Assembly (NCBI GenBank): GCA_002359635.1
Contig: DENJ01000050.1
Span: 1-32,850 of the forward strand
Direction of reading: 5' to 3'
Origin: Burkholderiales bacterium UBA2647
GTDB lineage: Bacteria; Pseudomonadota; Gammaproteobacteria; Burkholderiales; Burkholderiaceae_E
Length of the DNA stretch: 32,850 bases
Shown here: positions 16,452 to 24,488 of the stretch, piece by piece
Numbering within the stretch: the stretch's first letter is position 1
Layout: every line of letters begins with the position of its first letter
The notes under the pieces: model-generated
The model's input: only the letters and a program-made list of their open reading frames with translations
Database searches by the model: none
What the model was told of the DNA's origin: nothing
Position numbers and translations under genes: made by a program

Positions 16452-18338
16452 CTAACGAAAAAGATGAGAATCGGTATCGCTAAGGGGATCGATGCTTAAG
16501 GGATTCGACCCGAGAAGTCGGTGGGCAATGACGGCCGAGGCGGCGGCGCATCGAAAGTCAGCTGCTTTTCCTTCTGGCATTTGAGAGACTTCCCAGAGCA
16601 TGAAAAGCGATGTTGCACTGTGATAGAGGCCCGAGGCCGCTTTTCGAGCGAGATCGTCGCGCCCTTGAAATGCGGCAGCATGGACCATGTCTTTTAGTCT
16701 TGCCTGCGCGCTTTGCCATTGAACATAGCTTTCTTGAAGTCTTGGAAACCTGACTTGTGCCTTGATATCGTCGCTCAGTCGATCGCAGTGCGCTTGAAGT
16801 GCTTCAAGGCCTTGGTCGCGTTGAATGGCGCGCATCACATCCAAAGCGACGATGTTGCTTGTGCCTTCCCAAATGGATCCGAGATGTGCATCGCGCAGTA
16901 ATCGGGCGTCTGGCCACGCTTCGATATAACCGCAGCCGCCTCTGACCTCCATGGCATCACCGGATACTTTGCGGGCGTCGCGACAGGCGCGAAATTTAAT
17001 CAAGGGCGTGAGGATGCGGGTTAGTCCGTAGGCCATCCCAAAGGCAGGATTTTCGGCTTCTTTGTGTTCTTGCAGCTTCAGGGGCACAGCTTCGCGCAGG
17101 TCATCAGAAAGCTTAAGCGCCTGTGCAGCTTGAAACATCATGCTCAGCGCTTGCTCTGCCGGCACACGAATCTTCATCAATTGTCTGCGCATCAAAGGCA
17201 TCTGATCAAGGTGCTTGGAGAAGGCTTTTCGGTGTTTGGCAAAGAACCATGCCTCTTGTGCTGCGCGTCGCATCATCCCAGCGGCTCGCATGCCGTTGGA
17301 AAGCCTCGAGTTGTTAACCATGTCGGCCATTTGGACAAAGCCTCTGCCGGCCTCACCGATGAGCCAAGCCTTGGCGCCCTCCAAGCTTATCTCGCCACTG
17401 GCCATCGAGCGCGAACCGAGTTTGTCTTTAAGTCGTACGATCCGATAGTGGTTCGCCTGCCCGTTGGGTAAGGTCTTGGGCATTAAAAACAGCGATACAG
17501 CTTTGATACCCAAATCCATCGGGCCGGTGCGGGCTAAGACCATCGCCAGTGCTGCGTCCGGATTCGAGCAAAACCACTTCTCGCCGTAAAGGCGCCAGGT
17601 GGGTTCGCTTATCTGATTCGGATCGCTGGCGTTGCTTAAGGCGTGCGGGTCGGGCTCGGCAAGGGCGATGCTTGCTGTACGCGCCACATCTGATCCTGCG
17701 CCTTGCTCGGTCATGAACATCGCCCCTTGTGCAAGTTGGTCGATATCCGTGCTGGTAAGCAAGGGTAGGTAGTGAGCGATCAAGTCGGCTGGTCCGAAGC
17801 GCGCGAGGGTTCGCGACAAAGAGTCGGTCATCGAGAGCGGACAGCAAAGGCCAAACTCACTTTGTACAAACAAATAGGATAATAAGTATTTTGCAACCGG
17901 GGGCCAAGGTGCATCAGCGCCAAGAATGCCTGGGCGATGATTCATTGCGGCAAGACCGAATTGCCCAAAGGCGATACGCTCGAGATCGCGATAGGCAGGG
18001 TGCTTGTGAATGCGCTGGATATTTGACCCGTTTCGATCCCGGTGACTTAGGCTGGGTGGATGCTGATCAGCCTCATGGGCAAGCGAATCGAGGGCTCCCC
18101 CGGCAAGTGCGCCCATATGTTGCATCGCGGGCCAAATCGCGTCGCACAGGCTCGGGTCCAGGTAAACCCGCATTAAACTTTGCAGTTGTTTATCGAGTTC
18201 GAAGCGATTAATCGATCCTTGCTCAGTCAGCGGTTCAAAACGAGGAAGCGCTGCCGTTCGTCCGAAATCCACCGCATCGTTGCTGGGACGCTGTGGTTCG
18301 ATTTCGGACAGTTGCTCAAGCGCGGCGGGATGAATCAT
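16452..18338 (-). CDS. AidB-like acyl-CoA dehydrogenase
   Basis: This FAD enzyme of the acyl-CoA dehydrogenase superfamily has 628 residues from ATG 18338. MTEQGAGSDV at about 209-218 contacts flavin and substrate. GEKWF, RLKDKLGSRSMASGEI and VRGGCGYIEAWPDARLLRDAHLGS continue the AidB/DmdC pattern. SIWEGTSNIVALDV keeps the glutamate (about 491) at the usual catalytic-base position. The C-terminal region runs roughly 120 residues past this motif, so it is longer than E. coli AidB (541). The start is chosen for GAGG eight bases upstream and for the family N-terminus; the frame could open as early as 18524, but that would cross the thiolase-fold gene. Real substrate unknown. Confidence 0.9.
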   Translation of the reverse strand: MIHPAALEQLSEIEPQRPSNDAVDFGRTAALPRFEPLTEQGSINRFELDKQLQSLMRVYLDPSLCDAIWPAMQHMGALAGGALDSLAHEADQHPPSLSHRDRNGSNIQRIHKHPAYRDLERIAFGQFGLAAMNHRPGILGADAPWPPVAKYLLSYLFVQSEFGLCCPLSMTDSLSRTLARFGPADLIAHYLPLLTSTDIDQLAQGAMFMTEQGAGSDVARTASIALAEPDPHALSNASDPNQISEPTWRLYGEKWFCSNPDAALAMVLARTGPMDLGIKAVSLFLMPKTLPNGQANHYRIVRLKDKLGSRSMASGEISLEGAKAWLIGEAGRGFVQMADMVNNSRLSNGMRAAGMMRRAAQEAWFFAKHRKAFSKHLDQMPLMRRQLMKIRVPAEQALSMMFQAAQALKLSDDLREAVPLKLQEHKEAENPAFGMAYGLTRILTPLIKFRACRDARKVSGDAMEVRGGCGYIEAWPDARLLRDAHLGSIWEGTSNIVALDVMRAIQRDQGLEALQAHCDRLSDDIKAQVRFPRLQESYVQWQSAQARLKDMVHAAAFQGRDDLARKAASGLYHSATSLFMLWEVSQMPEGKAADFRCAAASAVIAHRLLGSNPLSIDPLSDTDSHLFR

Positions 18339-18339
18339 A

Positions 18340-18368
18340 TTGACGACCTCTAAGCTGGCAAGCATGAT
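18340..18368 (+). promoter_or_regulatory. Candidate sigma-70 promoter of the thiolase-fold/DUF35 pair
   Basis: TTGACG (18340-18345) and CATGAT (18363-18368) are 17 bases apart, five and four matches to consensus. Transcription would start near 18375, about 27 bases before the ATG at 18402. It lies in the 63-base divergent gap shared with the acyl-CoA dehydrogenase start. Confidence 0.4.
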
Positions 18369-18372
18369 GCAG

Positions 18373-18384
18373 TGCAAAGTTGCA
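18373..18384. promoter_or_regulatory. Perfect inverted repeat, possible operator
   Basis: TGCAA-AG-TTGCA is a perfect five-base inverted repeat placed over the predicted transcription start of the thiolase-fold gene and just upstream of the acyl-CoA dehydrogenase. Its position suits a repressor site controlling both genes. No regulator gene is in the window. Confidence 0.3.
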
Positions 18385-18401
18385 TTCTGCCCCGAAAACT
18401 G

Positions 18402-19535
18402 ATGCCCTATCTCACTGCTGCCGCAATCACTTCCTTTGGGGAACTCAAAGGTCTTGGCACTGTCGACCTTATGGCCAAGGCCGCGGACGAGGCCTTGGAT
18501 CAAGCGGGACTTGAACCGGGGCAAATCGATGGTTTACTTTGTGGCTATGCAGTGAATCTGCCGCATCTGATGTTGGCAAGCTTGTTTGCAGAACGTTATG
18601 GATTATCGCCCGCTTATGCCCATGGGATTCAAATGGGAGGCGCAAGCGGCGCTGGCATGTTGATGCTTGCTGGCGATCTGATCAAGGCTGGTCGTTGCCG
18701 GCATGTGCTGGTGATTGCAGGCGAGAACCGTCTCAGTGGCATGAGCCGAGACGCTGCTATCGCTGCGCTGGCTCAGGTTGGTGATCCGGTGTATGAAGTG
18801 CCTCATGGCACGACGGTTCCCGCTTACTATGCGCTGCTTGCTTCACAATACATGGCGGCAACAGGACTCAAGGAGGACGATCTTGCGGCGTTCGCGGTGC
18901 TGATGCGATCTCATGCCATCCATCATCCGAAGGCTCATTATCGCCATGCCATCAGCGTTGACGACGTTCTTGAATCGAGAGTAATAGCGGCGCCGTTGAA
19001 ATTGCTCGATTGCTGTCCGATTTCTGACGGTGCTGTCGCCATCCTTGTAAGTGCCGAGCATCCCGGCAGGCCTGCAGCACGATTACGCGGCGCAGGACAA
19101 GGACATCGACATCAGCATCTGAGTGCGATACGGGCAGCTGAAGACTTTGGTGCGCGGGACAGTCTTGCGCGCGCTCTTGAACAGGCACGCTGTGATGTTG
19201 CCGACGTGAACTATCTTGGGATCTACGATTCCTTCACGATTACCTTGGCGATACTGCTCGAGGACCTGGGCCTTGCCCCAAGGGGGCAAAGTGCAATACT
19301 TGCACGCTTGGGTTACTTCGACGCTCAAGGCGAGATGCCGTTGAATACCCATGGCGGTCTGCTTTCTTTTGGTCATTCGGGCGTGGCTGGTGGCATGGCG
19401 CATATCGCAGAATGTTATGCACAATTGAGCGAATCTGCTGGTGATAGGCAGATTTCGGCCAGACAACTCGCCCTCATACACGCCGATGGTGGGGTGCTTT
19501 CGGCCCACGTCTCCTTGCTCATCGAAGCTTGTTAG
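18402..19535 (+). CDS. Thiolase-fold (SCP2-thiolase/Ltp-like) protein lacking the nucleophilic cysteine
   Basis: The 377-residue protein has the SCP2-type thiolase layout: LGTVDLMAKAADEALDQAGL, DGLLCGYAVN, IQMGGASGAGMLMLAGDLI, YDSFTI, NTHGGLLSFGHSGVAGG and HADGGVLSAHVSLL. At the site of the acylated cysteine it has glycine (GGASG near 79-83), and the second cysteine motif reads HADGG, with aspartate where the cysteine would be. His325 is kept. Claisen thiolysis is therefore unlikely. Relatives that pair with a DUF35 protein and lack this cysteine include Ltp2-type retro-aldolases of steroid side-chain breakdown. ATG 18402 is preferred over 18372. The DUF35 gene follows after 11 bases. Confidence 0.87.
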   Translation: MPYLTAAAITSFGELKGLGTVDLMAKAADEALDQAGLEPGQIDGLLCGYAVNLPHLMLASLFAERYGLSPAYAHGIQMGGASGAGMLMLAGDLIKAGRCRHVLVIAGENRLSGMSRDAAIAALAQVGDPVYEVPHGTTVPAYYALLASQYMAATGLKEDDLAAFAVLMRSHAIHHPKAHYRHAISVDDVLESRVIAAPLKLLDCCPISDGAVAILVSAEHPGRPAARLRGAGQGHRHQHLSAIRAAEDFGARDSLARALEQARCDVADVNYLGIYDSFTITLAILLEDLGLAPRGQSAILARLGYFDAQGEMPLNTHGGLLSFGHSGVAGGMAHIAECYAQLSESAGDRQISARQLALIHADGGVLSAHVSLLIEAC

Positions 19536-19546
19536 TTGACAACGAG

Positions 19547-20002
19547 ATGAGCTCGATTGCCCGAAGAGGATGCGCAACCCCTTTTGTAGAAGGCCTGGCG
19601 GTAGGTTTGATTCGCTACCAATGCTGTTTGTCCTGTGAGCGTCCGCAAAATCTTGCAAAGTATCGCTGCGTGAACTGTGGCTCAAAGTCTTTGATTTGGG
19701 CAGACAGTGCTGGCGTTGGGAATGTTCAAGCGGTCACAGCCATTCGACGGGCATCCGACCCCGTCTTCCAGGCGCTGGTGCCTTATGTGATTGTGCTGGT
19801 TCGCATGCGTGAAGCGTTCAGTCTCATGGCGATTCAAGATCCATCGGAAAGCCAGGAAGGCTTTTCACCTGACGATCCGGATAGCGTAAAAGAACGATCA
19901 TGCCGTCCCCTGCAGATCGGAGACCTCGTCAGACTTTACCCGAAACGCTGGGGCGAACAGCAGGGTTTGGTCGCCTTCAGGTCCAATCCTTTGGCGGTAT
20001 AA
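19547..20002 (+). CDS. DUF35 zinc-ribbon/OB-fold protein
   Basis: The 151-residue protein carries two CxxC pairs, Cys27-Cys30 and Cys41-Cys44 (CLSC and CVNC), forming the rubredoxin-like zinc ribbon. An OB-fold region follows (AVTAIRRASDPVFQALVPYVIVLVRM, with a late LQIGDLVRLYP strand). DUF35 proteins bind thiolase-fold partners and are thought to channel or hold the acyl-CoA. The gene directly follows the thiolase-fold gene, which supports a complex. The start is ATG 19547; an in-frame TTG at 19529 overlaps the previous stop. The final 26 bases overlap the end of the facing PRISE-type gene. Confident of family, not of substrate. Confidence 0.85.
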   Translation: MSSIARRGCATPFVEGLAVGLIRYQCCLSCERPQNLAKYRCVNCGSKSLIWADSAGVGNVQAVTAIRRASDPVFQALVPYVIVLVRMREAFSLMAIQDPSESQEGFSPDDPDSVKERSCRPLQIGDLVRLYPKRWGEQQGLVAFRSNPLAV

Positions 20003-21080
20003 GTTCTAAATCCTGAAATCTCTTGAAAAACCGCCTAAACATCATTTCGGTGTCGACAAGTTCGGTAAAGCCGGCTTGATTGAGCTTTACGCCGCTGACG
20101 ATTGATAGGGGCGGCGGATTATTTTCCATGCCATAAGCCATGTTTCTATCGGTATATTGGAAAGACAAGCCCACAAATTGATTTAAATCTTTGGGCGACT
20201 TGAGGCTAAAGCGATCGACCAAAGCTGCCCATTGCGCTTGACGCTTTGGCATCGCTTCGGCCAGACACATGGGTTTGGCTCGGCCCGGATCCATACCGAG
20301 CGCGTCGGCAATCGCCGGCCACACGCTTTCCCAAGCCATCGGCTCGCCATTATTCACATTAAAGACTTCATCCCGTGCGGCTTGCGAGGTCGCGGCCCAA
20401 ACACATACTCTGCCCAGCATATCGGCATCAACCGCTTGAAAGACGCGCTGTGGACCGCCGGGAAAATGCAGATCCTCGCCTTGGTCCTTAAGCACTGCTG
20501 CATACACGCCGATGGCCGGAATACTGTTCATCGCACTACCCGTCGATTCACCAAAGATCACTTGCGGCCGCAAAATCGTCAGGTACCAAGGCTTTGTGCT
20601 TGCCAAATCAGACCGCTTTGCTTTCAGGTAATCCTCCTGCAACCAGTAGAAATTGGCATGAGGATGGCGCGGCAATCGCTCTCGTGCAGGAATCGGTATA
20701 GGACCAAGATGCGAACCATAGGCCTTGGTTCCCTGCAAAAGGCTGAGATGTTTGATGTTTGCTTTCAAAAAGAGGTAATCCATCAAATGCTGCAACATCG
20801 CTAGATTAATGGTCATCTGTTCCTGATCCTGCCAGCCTGCAATCAGATCCTCCTTCTCATAAAGGGCTGCATAAACCACATGACTCAGACCATCCAGATG
20901 TGGCTCGAGTGATTGGATTTGAGTTGGGTCACGCAGGTTCAGCGGCAGACAGATGGCTGTCTCCAAACCCGGAGGAATGCGTCGCGAGACTGCAATCACC
21001 TGCCATCCCGCATCGATAAAGGCGCATGCTGCGGCGTAACCGACTAAGCCCGAGGCACCAGCGATCAGTACTTTTCTCAT
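19977..21080 (-). CDS. PRISE-type NAD(P)-dependent reductase (progesterone 5-beta-reductase/iridoid synthase-like SDR)
   Basis: This 367-residue extended short-chain dehydrogenase begins MRKVLIAGASGLVGYAA, the nucleotide-binding GxxGxxG. It shows the PRISE active-site pair QGTKAYGSHLGP (Lys119) and NFYWLQEDYL (Tyr145), instead of the classical YxxxK. Plant and bacterial members reduce activated carbon-carbon double bonds of enones. ILRPQVIFGE and EVFNVNNGEPMAWESVW support the family. The ATG at 21080 follows GGGAG at seven bases; a longer frame to 21137 lacks such a site. It lies 93 bases after livF on the same strand and may be read with the liv operon. Substrate unknown. Confidence 0.87.
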   Translation of the reverse strand: MRKVLIAGASGLVGYAAACAFIDAGWQVIAVSRRIPPGLETAICLPLNLRDPTQIQSLEPHLDGLSHVVYAALYEKEDLIAGWQDQEQMTINLAMLQHLMDYLFLKANIKHLSLLQGTKAYGSHLGPIPIPARERLPRHPHANFYWLQEDYLKAKRSDLASTKPWYLTILRPQVIFGESTGSAMNSIPAIGVYAAVLKDQGEDLHFPGGPQRVFQAVDADMLGRVCVWAATSQAARDEVFNVNNGEPMAWESVWPAIADALGMDPGRAKPMCLAEAMPKRQAQWAALVDRFSLKSPKDLNQFVGLSFQYTDRNMAYGMENNPPPLSIVSGVKLNQAGFTELVDTEMMFRRFFKRFQDLELIPPKDWT

Positions 21081-21173
21081 GTCAAAACTCCCGGATTCGA
21101 GTGCTGTGCCTTGAATGATTGCAGCGAGGCACTGCACCTTAGAAGCAGCTGGGGTCTCAGCGCAGCAATCGCG

Positions 21174-21881
21174 CTAGAACAAGGACATCAACAAAACCGG
21201 ATCTTGTAGCGGTTGTGGAGGACCGTCGTAGACTTTAGATCCCGTCTTTAAAACAATAACATCATCCGCCACAGGCAGGCTGGCCTTGACGTTTTGCTCG
21301 ACGATGAGGATGGTTGTGCCTAAAGTCTGATTAATCTCTCTAATGCTGCGCATCACTTTTTCAACGAGATTCGGTGCGAGACCAATAGAAGGTTCGTCCA
21401 GCACCATCAGCTTTGGTCCATGCATCAGGGCCATCCCAATGGCCAGCATCTGTTGCTGCCCCCCTGATAAGGTTCCCCCGATTTGCGCGGCGCGTTCCTC
21501 AAGAATCGGAAATAGCTTAAAGACCATTTGTTGCCGCGCGGCGAGTTGATCAGCATCCTGCTCAGTAAAGCCGCCAAGCGAAAGGTTATCTGCGACACTC
21601 AAGCTTCTAAAAATGCCGTGCCCCTGTGGAATGAAGGCATAGCCATCGCGCACGTTTTGCGCCGGACTTCGTGCGGTGATGTTTTGACCCCCCAGTCGTA
21701 CCTCGCCAGCCATGGGTGTCAATAAACCGAACATGGACTTCACCAAGGTTGTCTTGCCCGCACCGTTATGACCGAGCATCAAGAGCACACGCCCTTCGCG
21801 AGCCAAGAAATCAACGCCGTGCACCACTGCTTTACGCCCGTATCCGGCGCGCAATCCATGGGCTTGTAGACTTAAACTCAT
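21174..21881 (-). CDS. livF: Branched-chain amino-acid-type ABC transporter ATP-binding protein LivF
   Basis: This 235-residue cytosolic ATPase has Walker A GHNGAGKTT, a Q-loop in FIPQGHGIF, the signature LSGGQQQMLAIGMALM, Walker B LMVLDEPS followed by IGLAPNLVEKV, and the H-loop region IVEQNV, typical of LivF. It works with the LivG half of the upstream fusion to power import through LivH and LivM. The start is 11 bases after the fusion stop. All nucleotide-binding motifs are intact, unlike those of its partner. Liv-type systems also import amides, aromatic acids and other substrates, so the cargo is not fixed. Confidence 0.94.
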   Translation of the reverse strand: MSLSLQAHGLRAGYGRKAVVHGVDFLAREGRVLLMLGHNGAGKTTLVKSMFGLLTPMAGEVRLGGQNITARSPAQNVRDGYAFIPQGHGIFRSLSVADNLSLGGFTEQDADQLAARQQMVFKLFPILEERAAQIGGTLSGGQQQMLAIGMALMHGPKLMVLDEPSIGLAPNLVEKVMRSIREINQTLGTTILIVEQNVKASLPVADDVIVLKTGSKVYDGPPQPLQDPVLLMSLF

Positions 21882-21892
21882 CCTATAACGAT

Positions 21893-23563
21893 CTATTTAA
21901 AGTATCGTGTCGCGAGTGCGGGGTCGTTCATCAAGACCTCAGGGCGATCATGGGCGAATTTTTTGCCCTCATCAAGGAATATCGCGCTATCACAGAGGCT
22001 TCGAATGACATCCAAGTTATGCTCAATGATCGCAATGGTCCGCCCTGATCCCGCCAGCTTGCGGAAAATCGGAAAGACCTGTTCCAGGGTATCTGGCGAC
22101 AAACCAGATAAGGGCTCATCGAAGAGCAGCACTTCAGCCTCGGTGGCCATCAGCCGGGCGACGACCAGTAGTTTTTCCTCTGCATATGAGAGATCGGAAG
22201 CGATGTCAGAAGCGCGGTGCTCAAGCTGAACGAAGCTCAAGATCGCAAGCGCCTTGGCAAGATGCTCTCGCTCTTCGCGTCGTACTTTCCAGGGGTTGAA
22301 AAAAACCTGGAATAAGGAATCTCCCGACTGCCTTGGCATGGCGACCATGACATTCTCGATCACGCTCAAGCGGGTGAATAGACGAAGATCCTGAAAAGAT
22401 CGCGCGATGCCCAGACGGACAATTTCATGCGGCTTAAGGCCTGTTAAGGGACGATCGCGATAGCGAACTTCGCCAGCACTCGGCTTTAAAAAGCCGGTTA
22501 ACAAGTTAAATGCCGTCGTTTTTCCTGCGCCATTCGGACCAATTAAGCCGGTGATTCGACCTGGTTCAATGCTGATGTCGACACCACTGACAGCAACAAT
22601 CCCCCCAAAGCGCTTCTCCAAACCGGTGCCTTCAAGCCGTGAAGCGTGAACCAAGGCACCAACGTCCGGTCGATACCCAGGATCCCGCGTGAGGTTAAGG
22701 TTTGATGTCTCGGGTATCAGACCTTGGGGACGAATGCGCAAGATGAGAATCAGGATGATGCCGTAGAGCATCTGTCTGATTTTGTCGGCGACATCGGGAG
22801 AAAGCGCTAAAAATTTGAGCAATTCCGGCAAGATGGTCAAGATGGCGGCGCCGAGCAAAGAACCCCAAAGGTTGCCCGTACCACCCAAAATTACCATTGC
22901 CAAGACGTAAACCGTCAAATCAAGCGTAAAACCCTCTGCAGATACGAAGGTGACGTAATGGGCATAAAGTGAGCCCGCAACCGATGCGAGGGCTGCGGCC
23001 AGCGCAAAAACACTGAGCTTCATGGCGACAACGTTCTTCCCGACAGATAGCACGGCGGACTCGTTTTCACGCATCGCCTTGAGTGCTCTGCCGAAAGGCG
23101 AGTTTCCGATTTTCCAGCTTATCCAAAAACAAAAAGCAGCGCAGAAAACAGCAAGCGGCAAAAAGCGTGGTGCATTGTTTAGCTCCCAGCCGGCGATCAC
23201 AACACGAGGAATGCCACGAATGCCGTCGGTGCCCCCGGTGAGTGCGGTCCAATTGAGCATGATTGCAGCCACAATCATCTGCAAGGCAAGCGAAACAATC
23301 ACCAAATAATCGCCGCCGATGCGCAGCGCGGGCAGCGCGATGGCCATGCCAACAAGCGCTGTAATAATCATACCAATCAACAAGGGTATGGGAAACACCA
23401 GTCCAAGCTGGGTGGTCAGAATGGCTGTCGCATAAGCGCCAACACCAAAAAATGCCGCATGCGAGAGCGCAAACAGCCCCGAGTACCCAATGAGTAAATT
23501 AAACGAAGTCGCCAGAATAGAGAACAGCGCGACGCTCACAAGGATATGGAATAAATAGTCCAT
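21893..23563 (-). CDS. livM-livG: Fused LivM permease and LivG ATP-binding protein
   Basis: This is one 556-residue frame. Residues 1-287 are a LivM permease with multiple membrane segments (FNLLIGYSGLFALSHAAFFGVGAYA, GGDYLVIVSLALQ, SPFGRALKAMRENE, LRIRPQGLIPE). A short linker follows. Residues from about 310 are LivG: Walker A GPNGAGKTT (342-350), Q-loop FQDLRLF, Walker B VLLFDEP (478-484), IIEHN with His515. The ABC signature reads LSYAE (458-462) rather than the usual LSYGQ. Fusions of LivM to LivG occur in some proteobacteria. It follows livH after three bases. The frame stays open throughout, so this is a real fusion and not a missed stop, unless sequence errors hide one. Confidence 0.93.
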   Translation of the reverse strand: MDYLFHILVSVALFSILATSFNLLIGYSGLFALSHAAFFGVGAYATAILTTQLGLVFPIPLLIGMIITALVGMAIALPALRIGGDYLVIVSLALQMIVAAIMLNWTALTGGTDGIRGIPRVVIAGWELNNAPRFLPLAVFCAAFCFWISWKIGNSPFGRALKAMRENESAVLSVGKNVVAMKLSVFALAAALASVAGSLYAHYVTFVSAEGFTLDLTVYVLAMVILGGTGNLWGSLLGAAILTILPELLKFLALSPDVADKIRQMLYGIILILILRIRPQGLIPETSNLNLTRDPGYRPDVGALVHASRLEGTGLEKRFGGIVAVSGVDISIEPGRITGLIGPNGAGKTTAFNLLTGFLKPSAGEVRYRDRPLTGLKPHEIVRLGIARSFQDLRLFTRLSVIENVMVAMPRQSGDSLFQVFFNPWKVRREEREHLAKALAILSFVQLEHRASDIASDLSYAEEKLLVVARLMATEAEVLLFDEPLSGLSPDTLEQVFPIFRKLAGSGRTIAIIEHNLDVIRSLCDSAIFLDEGKKFAHDRPEVLMNDPALATRYFK

Positions 23564-23566
23564 GCC

Positions 23567-24430
23567 TTATTGCCGCCCAGCAAAAAGTCCCTGAGGACGA
23601 AAAAGCAAAACAAGAAACAAAACCACAAATGCAATTGAGCTTTGCCATTCACTTGGGATCTTCCACATCCCGAGGCTTTCAACCAAGCCAAGTGCGTAAC
23701 CGCCCGCGATTGCCCCTCGCAAGCTTCCAATGCCCCCAACCACCACCGCTACAAAACCCATAAAGACAAGATTGAAGCCCATGTGCGAGCTTGCGCCGTC
23801 CCGCATCAGTATCAGCAAGGCGGCACAGGCGGCAATCGCTGAGCCCAGTGCAAAAACCAGCAAAGCAATCCTGTCCGTATCGATACCTACAACCCTTGCC
23901 ATCTCGATGTTATCGTTCATGGCGAGCACAGCGCGTCCGAAGCGCGTTTTGCCAAGAAAAAGCCCCAGCGCAATCGCGCTCGAGATCAATGCGAACACCT
24001 GCATGGCTTGAACCTGGGTGATCACAACCGGCCCGATTAAAAAAACCTGGCTTGGCGGATTTGGCAAAACCTTTGTGTCGGTGCCAAACACGGCACCGAT
24101 AAAGTTCTCGACGACAATATATAGACCCAGCGATCCGATCAGTATCACCAGGGCCGGGCTTCCGGAACGCTCGAAAGGCTCGTATAAATACTGATAACAG
24201 AGGATGCCGATAAGTGCCCCTGAACCGATACCTGCAAGCAAAGCAAGCTCAAGCGGCACGCCGCGTTGTGCTGCCCACCATCCCACATAGGCTGCTAAAG
24301 TCGCCAGTGGACCGTGGGCAAAGTGCGTGATCCGCGTCGGGCCGAAAATCAAGCCAAAGGACAGGCCCAAAAGCGCGTAATGGCTGCCGTTTACAAGGCC
24401 ATTAACCAGTAACTGTGCGAGCAAATCCAT
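23567..24430 (-). CDS. livH: Branched-chain amino-acid-type ABC transporter permease LivH
   Basis: This 287-residue membrane permease has about eight hydrophobic segments. It opens with LLAQLLVNGLVNGSHYALLGLSFGLIFG and continues with FAHGPLATLAAYVGWW, FLGKTRFGRAVLAMNDNIEMARVVGID (the EAA-like loop that contacts the ATPases) and MGFVAVVVGGIGSLRGAIAGGYALGL, all standard LivH features. It pairs with the LivM half of the next gene, which begins three bases later, and with the binding protein upstream. A 58-base gap separates it from that gene. Confidence 0.94.
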   Translation of the reverse strand: MDLLAQLLVNGLVNGSHYALLGLSFGLIFGPTRITHFAHGPLATLAAYVGWWAAQRGVPLELALLAGIGSGALIGILCYQYLYEPFERSGSPALVILIGSLGLYIVVENFIGAVFGTDTKVLPNPPSQVFLIGPVVITQVQAMQVFALISSAIALGLFLGKTRFGRAVLAMNDNIEMARVVGIDTDRIALLVFALGSAIAACAALLILMRDGASSHMGFNLVFMGFVAVVVGGIGSLRGAIAGGYALGLVESLGMWKIPSEWQSSIAFVVLFLVLLFRPQGLFAGRQ

Positions 24431-24488
24431 TGAGGCTTTGCCGCTTAGGCCAATCGCTGGCGAGCGAAAAAACTGATCTTTAAGGCGA

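Noticed and set aside
19083..19685. 200-codon reverse-strand frame across the thiolase-fold and DUF35 genes
   Set aside because: It crosses two well-supported genes, and its translation shows no family motif or domain order.
21117..21170. Imperfect inverted repeat (GATTGCAGCG and CGCAGCAATC) between livF and the PRISE-type gene
   Set aside because: It has one mismatch, a 34-base loop and no T run; too weak to call an operator or terminator.
24454..24467. Hairpin TCGCT-GGCG-AGCGA between the binding-protein gene and livH as a terminator
   Set aside because: On the transcribed (reverse) strand the T run comes before the stem instead of after it, so it is not an intrinsic terminator for the operon.
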